Both the position numbers and the translations under genes were made by a program. Of a DNA stretch of 62,878 nucleotides, positions 57,722 through 62,878 are shown one piece after another (position 1 is the stretch's first letter; each line of letters begins with the position of its first letter). Source of the stretch: Streptomyces sp. H27-C3 (lineage in GTDB: Bacteria; Actinomycetota; Actinomycetes; Streptomycetales; Streptomycetaceae); contig NZ_JASITA010000043.1 of the NCBI RefSeq assembly GCF_030063415.1, forward strand, positions 1-62,878. Reading direction: 5' to 3'. The notes under the pieces were generated by a model. It was not told the origin of the DNA, did not search any database, and saw only the letters and a program-made list of their open reading frames with translations.

Positions 57722-58645
57722 TCAGGAGTGGCCCAGCTCCTCCGAAGGCGCGTCCAGGGTCTCGGACACCGAACCGCCCTCCGGGTCCGGGCGGAGCGTG
57801 AACGCGTCCGCCCCCATCGAGTCCAGCACATGCACCGGCCGCAGCGGCGTCGGCATGACCGCGGCCTCCGAGTGCCCCCCGCAGCCGTACGCCAGGGACA
57901 CCACTCGCCCGTCGGCCGGCGAGAACTCGTTCGCGCACACCCCGAACGCCTGCCGCAACGACCCGGCCAGCGGCACCAGGAACGCGCACGACACACACGT
58001 CGCGGGCGCGGCCAGCGCCATCGGCGTCTTCGCGCCGTACGCCTCTTCCCAGCGGTCCGCCGCGATGTGCAGCCCGTAGCGCGAAAGGACCCGGGCGCGC
58101 CGCATGCCCAGCTCTTCGGCGACCGCCGCGATGGAGCCACGGGTCGGCACCAGCGGCAGTGTGGCGGGTGAGCCGCCCTCGACCTCGGCGTCCTCCGCCT
58201 CGACGAGCTCGGCCATCTCCTCGGAGACCGGCGAGTCCGGCGGCGGGGCGTCGTCGCCCGTGTAACCGGGCTCCAGGCGCAGATCCTCCGCCTCGGTGGG
58301 CAGTAGATCGCCGGGGCCCATGTCGCCGGGCCGCAGCCGCTCGCTCCATGGCACCCACTCGGGGGCGAGGAGGGAGTCGGTGCCGGGCAGCAGGACGGAC
58401 TCATTGACGGTGACGAGCTTCGCGCGGGACGCACGGGCCACGGTCACCGCCCAGTGCCAGCCCCGGTATCCCGGTTCCTTCGCCCCGAAGATGTGGGTGA
58501 CGACCCGGTCACCCTCCGCGAAGAAGGAGAGGTGCTCGCCCACCACACCGGGGAAGGCAGCCTCCTCGGCGGCCTCACGGGCGAGGTCTACCGCCTCGGC
58601 GCACAGGCGGTCAGGGGTTCGGCTTCGCGTCGTCGCAGCACTCAC
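57722..58645 (-). CDS. DUF3027 protein
   Basis: A 307-residue protein typical of Actinobacteria: LCAEAVDLAREAAEEAAFPG, VTHIFGAKEPGYRGWHWAVT, VLLPGTDSLLAPEWVPWSER, and ATCVSCAFLVPLAGSLRQAF with VCANEFSPADGRVVSLAYGC, giving a C-x2-C and further cysteines that may bind metal. GTG start at 58645; the frame running to 59143 is not coding-like. Function unknown. Confidence 0.88.
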   Translation of the reverse strand: MSAATTRSRTPDRLCAEAVDLAREAAEEAAFPGVVGEHLSFFAEGDRVVTHIFGAKEPGYRGWHWAVTVARASRAKLVTVNESVLLPGTDSLLAPEWVPWSERLRPGDMGPGDLLPTEAEDLRLEPGYTGDDAPPPDSPVSEEMAELVEAEDAEVEGGSPATLPLVPTRGSIAAVAEELGMRRARVLSRYGLHIAADRWEEAYGAKTPMALAAPATCVSCAFLVPLAGSLRQAFGVCANEFSPADGRVVSLAYGCGGHSEAAVMPTPLRPVHVLDSMGADAFTLRPDPEGGSVSETLDAPSEELGHS

Positions 58646-59171
58646 AGGTCTCGCTTCTCTCCTACGCCGTCTCACGGGTGCGCCAACGGATGCCCGTACG
58701 AGGTACGAGATACGAGGTGCGGGCTGCGGGCGGAGCGGACCGGTGGGCCGCGTCGACGTCCGCGCCCGACCTGTCTCGGTCTCGGGCGCACTTTCTGTCA
58801 CCCATTCTGCGGGATGACGGAGAGGCGCGCGGCCGAGGACAACCGCCGGTGGCGCGCTACGCACGCTACCCCCTCCGCCGCCCCCCGCCCACACGCACGC
58901 CGCCTTTACCGGACTTCGGGCCCAGGAAAGCCCGCGAGTGCCCGGAATGCCCGGACGAAACAGCCGTCCGAACACCTCGCCGACAGCGCCACGAAAAACG
59001 AAACTCACCCAACCGTCGTACCCGGAACAGGCGATTTCGCGCCATTGCGCCGCTTGAGCGACTTCCCCGGCCCGACCCCGCCGGCGCGCATTCGGGGCAG
59101 TACGTCCGGCTCGCCGCATCCGGTGCGCCGTATTGCCGTTCATGCCGGGGGGCTTGGGGCACTATGACGGA
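58646..59171. other. Divergent intergenic region
   Basis: About 525 bases between DUF3027 and the MFS gene. No gene supported; short TACGAGGTACGAGATACGAG repeats at about 58692-58712 and AT-richer sequence near 58960-59040. Holds the promoters of both genes. Confidence 0.6.
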
Positions 59172-60524
59172 GTGGTTGCCGTAAAGCGGTCCGACGGATC
59201 CGGTCCACTGCACCGAGCGGGCCGGTCGGTGGGTCGTGCCCTGCACCTGCCCTTCACCGGTACGGCGAAGGGGCTGCGCCGGGCCACCCACGCGCACGGC
59301 GCGGGCGAGTCGGGTCTCGGAAAACTGATCGAACTGCACGCCGTGAACGGCGCGGGCGACGTCATGATCACCATTGCCCTGGCGTCCACCGTCTTCTTCT
59401 CCGTACCCACGGACGAGGCACGCGGGCGCGTCGCGCTCTACCTCGCGGTCACCATGGCGCCCTTCGCTCTGCTCGCCCCGGTGATCGGCCCCCTCCTCGA
59501 CCGCGTCCCGCACGGCCGCAGGGCGGCGATGGCCGGGGCGATGCTGGCGCGCGCGCTGCTCGCGCTTGCGATGTCGGGCGCGGTGGCGACGGGCGGCCTG
59601 GAGCTCTATCCGGCGGCGCTGGGCGTCCTGGTGTCGTCGAAGGCGTACGGCGTGGTGCGCAGCGCCGTCGTGCCACGCCTCCTGCCGCCACGGTTCTCCC
59701 TGGTGAAGGCCAATTCACGGGTGACCCTTGCCGGGCTGCTGGCGACGGGCGCGGCGGCGCCGGTCGGCATCGGGCTCCAGCAGCTCGGGCCCGCGTGGCC
59801 GCTGTACGGGGCGTTCGCCCTGTTCATAGTGGGCACGTTCCTGGCGTTCACCATGCCGCACAAGGTCGACTCGGCGAAGGGCGAGCGCAAGGCCATGCTC
59901 CTGGAGCACGGGCACGCGCCGCGCCGGCCCGGCCTGCGCACCGTGGGGCCCTCCGTCCTGCACGGCCTGCAGGCGAACGCGGCGCTGCGCGGCCTCTCCG
60001 GGTTCCTGATCTTCTTCCTGGCGTTCCTGCTGCGCCAGCATCCGCTGTCCGGGCAGAGCGCCGCCGTGTCCCTGGCGGTCGTCGGCGTCTCGGCGGGTGT
60101 GGGCAACGCCTGCGGCACGGCCATGGGCGCCGGGCTCAAGTCGCGCGGCCCTGAGCTGATCATCGCGACCGTGCTGGCGGTGACGCTGGGCGTGGCCGTC
60201 TGCGCGGCGTTGCTCTTCGGCGGGCTGATGGTGGCGGTCCTCGGCGCGACGGCGGGCCTGTGCCAGGCGCTGGCGAAGCTCTCGCTCGACGCGCTGATCC
60301 AGCGCGACGTGCCCGAGGAGGTGCGTACGTCCGCGTTCGCCAGGTCGGAGACGCTGCTCCAGATGGCCTGGGTGGTGGGCGGCTCGATCGGCATCGCACT
60401 GCCCCTCAACGGCGTCCTGGGCATGTCGGTCGCCGCGGGCCTGATCGCGACGGGCGCGGTGCTGTCCGTACCTGGGCTGCTGACCGCCGCCAGGCGTGGT
60501 CAGGAGCGGCCCCGCGTGGCGTGA
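59172..60524 (+). CDS. MFS transporter
   Basis: A 450-residue MFS-like protein with about eleven to twelve TMs (VMITIALASTVFFSVP, LYLAVTMAPFALLAPVIGPL, LLDRVPHGRRAAMAGAML with the MFS loop). The first 60 residues are hydrophilic and basic. GTG start at 59172, weak ribosome site. Substrate unknown. Confidence 0.82.
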   Translation: MVAVKRSDGSGPLHRAGRSVGRALHLPFTGTAKGLRRATHAHGAGESGLGKLIELHAVNGAGDVMITIALASTVFFSVPTDEARGRVALYLAVTMAPFALLAPVIGPLLDRVPHGRRAAMAGAMLARALLALAMSGAVATGGLELYPAALGVLVSSKAYGVVRSAVVPRLLPPRFSLVKANSRVTLAGLLATGAAAPVGIGLQQLGPAWPLYGAFALFIVGTFLAFTMPHKVDSAKGERKAMLLEHGHAPRRPGLRTVGPSVLHGLQANAALRGLSGFLIFFLAFLLRQHPLSGQSAAVSLAVVGVSAGVGNACGTAMGAGLKSRGPELIIATVLAVTLGVAVCAALLFGGLMVAVLGATAGLCQALAKLSLDALIQRDVPEEVRTSAFARSETLLQMAWVVGGSIGIALPLNGVLGMSVAAGLIATGAVLSVPGLLTAARRGQERPRVA

Positions 60525-60634
60525 GACGGCGGACGGCGCTCCGGAGTTGCGCGGGTGGGCCGGATTCGTACGCGCGGCGCGGCACGCCGCACCCCCGCGT
60601 CGCGCGAGCACGGCCGCCCGATAGCCTTCGGCCC

Positions 60635-61138
60635 ATGACCGTTGCGCTTCTTTCCGGTAAGGGCCGCCGCACCGCCGCCGTCCTCGGTGCCGTTTCCGCC
60701 GGACTCCTTGTCCTGTCCGCTTGCGACAAGCCGACGCCGATCGCGACCGTGACGGTCGGCTCCGACTCGGTGAATACCGAGGCGAGCTGCTACAACGACG
60801 GCGACGCGATCAAGGAGTCCCTGCTCCAGGGCTGCTTGACCAAGAAGGCCGAGAAGACCATCAAGGTCGGCATGGACGACAAGGTCCGCTTCGGCGTCGA
60901 CCCGGACATCGCCGACCACGGCTGGATGCTCTTCATCAACGGCCAGCCCGCCGAGCAGGAGCCGTACAAGAACAGCTACCGGACCATCCCGGGCAGCGCG
61001 TTCTTCACCCCGCAGCAGCAGACCCAGCCGGGCGCCCCGACGCCGCCGGCACCCAAGGACGCCCAGGTCAGCATCGTCGAGACGTCGGGCAAGAAGCTCA
61101 CCGGCATCTGGCACTTCAAGCTGGAGAAGTCCTCCTGA
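60635..61138 (+). CDS. DUF2771 lipoprotein
   Basis: A 167-residue lipoprotein with signal GRRTAAVLGAVSAGLLVLSA and lipobox Cys (LSAC). The body (SDSVNTEASCYNDGDAIKES, VRFGVDPDIADHGWMLFING) matches the DUF2771 family. TAGCCT seven bases before the ATG suggests a leaderless mRNA. Upstream of mqnB with a 16-base gap. Confidence 0.85.
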   Translation: MTVALLSGKGRRTAAVLGAVSAGLLVLSACDKPTPIATVTVGSDSVNTEASCYNDGDAIKESLLQGCLTKKAEKTIKVGMDDKVRFGVDPDIADHGWMLFINGQPAEQEPYKNSYRTIPGSAFFTPQQQTQPGAPTPPAPKDAQVSIVETSGKKLTGIWHFKLEKSS

Positions 61139-61154
61139 CCGGGAGCACCACCTG

Positions 61155-61916
61155 ATGCGTGTACTTGTCGTGACCGCGGTCCCCGCCGAGCGGGACGCGG
61201 TCACGCGCGCGTGGGGCCCCGATTCGACCGCGACCGATTCCACGGGGCCCGATTCCACCGCGCCCGACGTGCCCCCGGCCGCTGTGCCCTCGACCGTCAT
61301 CGCCTCGGCCGACGCGCCCTCGACCGTCATCGCCGGTGACGTCGTGCTCGATGTGATCGCCGCCGGTGTCGGGCCCGCGGCGGCTGCCGCCGGAGCCGCG
61401 ACCGCGCTGGCGAAGCACCCGTACGCGCTGGTGATCTCCGCCGGTATCGGCGGCGGGTTCCCGGCCGTGGCGCCGCTCGGGTCCGTCGTGGTCGCCGACG
61501 CGATCGTGGCGGCCGACCTGGGCGCCGAGACCCCCGAGGGCTATGTCCCGGTGACCGGCCTCGGCTTCGGGACCGTGGAGCACCTGCCGCCCGCCGCGCT
61601 GGTACGGGCCGTGGCCGATGCCACCGGCGCGGTCACCGGCACGGTACTGACCGTCTCCACCGTGACCGGCTCCGCCGCCCGCACCGCCGAACTGCGCGCC
61701 AGGCACCCGCGCGCCGCCGTCGAGGCGATGGAGGGCTTCGGCGTCGCCGAGGCCGCCGCGTTGCACGGGGTGCCCGTCCTGGAGATCCGCGCGGTGTCCA
61801 ACGCCGTGGGGCCGCGCGACCGGGCGGCCTGGCGCATCGGGCCCGCGCTGGCGGCGCTCACCACGGCATTCGGGAAGCTCGTGCCCGTACTCGAAGGTTG
61901 GGAACAACATGACTGA
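61155..61916 (+). CDS. mqnB: Futalosine hydrolase
   Basis: A 253-residue nucleosidase hydrolysing futalosine (menaquinone pathway). Core marks: MRVLVVTAVPAERDAV, LVISAGIGGGFPAVAPLGSV, VVADAIVAADLGAETPEGYV, EAMEGFGVAEAAALHGVPVL (MEG motif with purine-site Glu), EIRAVSNAVGPRDRAAWRIG. An extra loop after residue 20 (about 30 residues) is repetitive (DSTATDSTGPDSTAPD; PSTVIASADAPSTVIAGD). Overlaps mqnD by 8 bases. Confidence 0.93.
   Translation: MRVLVVTAVPAERDAVTRAWGPDSTATDSTGPDSTAPDVPPAAVPSTVIASADAPSTVIAGDVVLDVIAAGVGPAAAAAGAATALAKHPYALVISAGIGGGFPAVAPLGSVVVADAIVAADLGAETPEGYVPVTGLGFGTVEHLPPAALVRAVADATGAVTGTVLTVSTVTGSAARTAELRARHPRAAVEAMEGFGVAEAAALHGVPVLEIRAVSNAVGPRDRAAWRIGPALAALTTAFGKLVPVLEGWEQHD
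61212..61345 (+). repeat. In-frame repeat expansion in mqnB
   Basis: GCCCTCGACCGTCATCGCC occurs at 61286-61304 and again 30 bases on at 61316-61334; GGCCCGATTC-type units recur before it. Both keep frame. Confidence 0.85.
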
Positions 61917-62754
61917 CGCGCTGCAGATCGCCTACTCCCCCTGCCCGAACGACACCTTCGCCTTCCACGCCCTGGCCCACGGCCGGGTGCCCGGCGCGCC
62001 CGCGCTGGACGTGACCTTCGCGGACATCGACATCACCAACGGCATGGCGGAGCGCGGCGAGTTCGACGTGCTCAAGGTGTCGTACGCGGTGCTGCCGTGG
62101 GTCCTGGAGGAGTACGCGCTGCTGCCCTGCGGCGGGGCGCTCGGGCGCGGCTGCGGACCGCTGGTCCTGACGCGTGAGCCGGGCGTCGACCTCACCGGCA
62201 AGCGGGTCGCCGTGCCGAGCGAGCGCTCGACGGCGTATCTGCTCTTCCGTCTCTGGGCGGCGGAGGCGGTGCCCGGCGGGGTCGGCGAGATCGTCGTGAT
62301 GCCCTTCCACGAGATCATGCCCGCGGTCCGCGACGGCAAGATCGACGCGGGCCTGGTCATCCACGAGGCGCGCTTCACGTACCAGGAGTACGGGCTGCAC
62401 TCGCTCGCCGACATGGGCGAGCACTGGGAGGCCACGACCGGCCTGCCGATCCCGCTGGGCGCGATCATCGCCAAGCGCTCCCTGGGCGCGGAGCGCCTGC
62501 GGACCCTGGCCGATTCGGTGCGCACGTCGGTGCGGATGGCCTGGGAGGACCCGGAGGCGTCGCGCCCGTACGTCCTGGGACACGCCCAGGAGATGGACCC
62601 GGCGGTGGCGGACCAGCACATCGGGCTGTACGTGAACGAGTTCACCGCGAACCTCGGCGAGGACGGCTACGCGGCGGTGCGGGGCCTGCTGACACGGGCG
62701 GCCGCCGAGGGCCTGGTCCCGGCCCTCGGCCCCGACGCGCTGGCCTTCGTCTAA
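61909..62754 (+). CDS. mqnD: 1,4-dihydroxy-6-naphthoate synthase
   Basis: A 281-residue MqnD of the futalosine pathway, converting cyclic dehypoxanthine futalosine to 1,4-dihydroxy-6-naphthoate. Start LQIAYSPCPNDTFAFHALAH, NGMAERGEFDVLKVSYAVLP, catalytic-region FTYQEYGLHSLADMGEHW. It starts inside mqnB. The downstream side is taken over by a transposase gene. Confidence 0.95.
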   Translation: MTDALQIAYSPCPNDTFAFHALAHGRVPGAPALDVTFADIDITNGMAERGEFDVLKVSYAVLPWVLEEYALLPCGGALGRGCGPLVLTREPGVDLTGKRVAVPSERSTAYLLFRLWAAEAVPGGVGEIVVMPFHEIMPAVRDGKIDAGLVIHEARFTYQEYGLHSLADMGEHWEATTGLPIPLGAIIAKRSLGAERLRTLADSVRTSVRMAWEDPEASRPYVLGHAQEMDPAVADQHIGLYVNEFTANLGEDGYAAVRGLLTRAAAEGLVPALGPDALAFV

Positions 62755-62808
62755 GGGCTCGCAGAGATTCAACGTGTTGCTTCCGGCGATTTGGCTCGTT
62801 GACGTGGT

Positions 62809-62878
62809 ATGGGAATACCTCATGAGATTCGGGATCGACTCGCCTTGAAGTTCGGGGTGTTGTTCCCGCACCTGGACG
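62809..62878 (+). mobile_element. ISAzo13-like transposase, 5' part
   Basis: The frame from ATG at 62809 reads MGIPHEIRDRLALKFGVLFP-HLD to the window edge, the standard start of ISAzo13-family transposases. The 55 bases from the mqnD stop would carry the element's left end, but I cannot place the terminal repeat. The gene is cut by the window. Confidence 0.7.

Noticed and set aside
58646..59143. N-terminal extension of DUF3027 to 59143
   Set aside because: The added 166 residues are Arg/Pro-rich without similarity to the family; GTG at 58645 fits known starts.
1..62878. tRNA or rRNA genes
   Set aside because: No cloverleaf with GGTTCGANTCC-type T arm or rRNA-like stretch was found on either strand.
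1..62878. Secondary-metabolite core genes, defence islands or prophage
   Set aside because: No PKS, NRPS, terpene synthase, restriction, retron or phage structural genes; the P450s belong to the conservon.

Overview
The window is about 63 kb of very GC-rich actinobacterial DNA, almost certainly from a Streptomyces chromosome. Marker genes support this: a DmdR1/IdeR iron regulator, a six-gene conservon (sensor ATPase, roadblock, DUF742, GTPase and two P450s), futalosine-pathway menaquinone genes (mqnB, mqnD), a CtpE-like P-type ATPase, DUF3027, DUF2530 and DUF5707 proteins, and start codons that include many GTG and some TTG. From memory, gene content and order resemble the S. coelicolor region with dmdR1, a second citrate synthase, serC and mqnB/mqnD. 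I see no tRNA, rRNA, CRISPR array or prophage. The only mobile DNA is the first 70 bases of an ISAzo13-like transposase gene at the right edge.

Layout. 0-7 kb: a Q/P-rich membrane protein, an NsdA-type TPR regulator, a prim-pol domain protein and an ABC exporter pair. 7-18 kb: an alpha/beta hydrolase behind an SOS-box-like site, dmdR1 with an antiparallel Adm-like ORF, a SIS protein, a two-component system facing a lipoprotein/MFP/MacB-type efflux operon, and a PAS protein. 18-21 kb: a short unit with its own promoter, 12-codon ORF and terminator-like stem; pdxH and a citrate synthase. 21-30 kb: a seven-gene minus-strand catabolic operon resembling the acyclic-terpene (Atu) pathway: TIGR03084 protein, AtuA, carboxyltransferase, biotin carboxylase/BCCP, acyl-CoA dehydrogenase, enoyl-CoA hydratase, TetR. 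30-34 kb: an EamA exporter and a YdiJ-like FAD/Fe-S dehydrogenase. 34.5-40 kb: the conservon. 40-46 kb: serC, a Uma2 protein, a secreted beta-propeller-like protein, a SGNH hydrolase and an aldo/keto reductase, interleaved with remnants (ABC-2 permease tail, RidA tail, aldo/keto reductase tail, frameshifted 2'-5' RNA ligase). 46-54 kb: MFS/MarR pair, orphan RHH protein, AzgA-type purine permease, DUF2530, CtpE-like ATPase, DUF5707 secreted protein. 54-63 kb: a sacsin/HSP90-like ATPase, DUF3027, MFS, DUF2771 lipoprotein, mqnB, mqnD and the transposase start.

Two genome-scale patterns stand out. First, at least six genes (hydrolase, SIS protein, citrate synthase, biotin carboxylase, purine permease, P-type ATPase) end in short tandem duplications that include or straddle the stop codon, with a different unit length each time (15 to 57 bp). 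Related in-frame repeat expansions lie inside mqnB, the YdiJ-like enzyme and the biotin carboxylase N-terminus. Second, a dispersed inverted-repeat intergenic element occurs about five times. All product calls come from reading translated sequence; no database search was possible.
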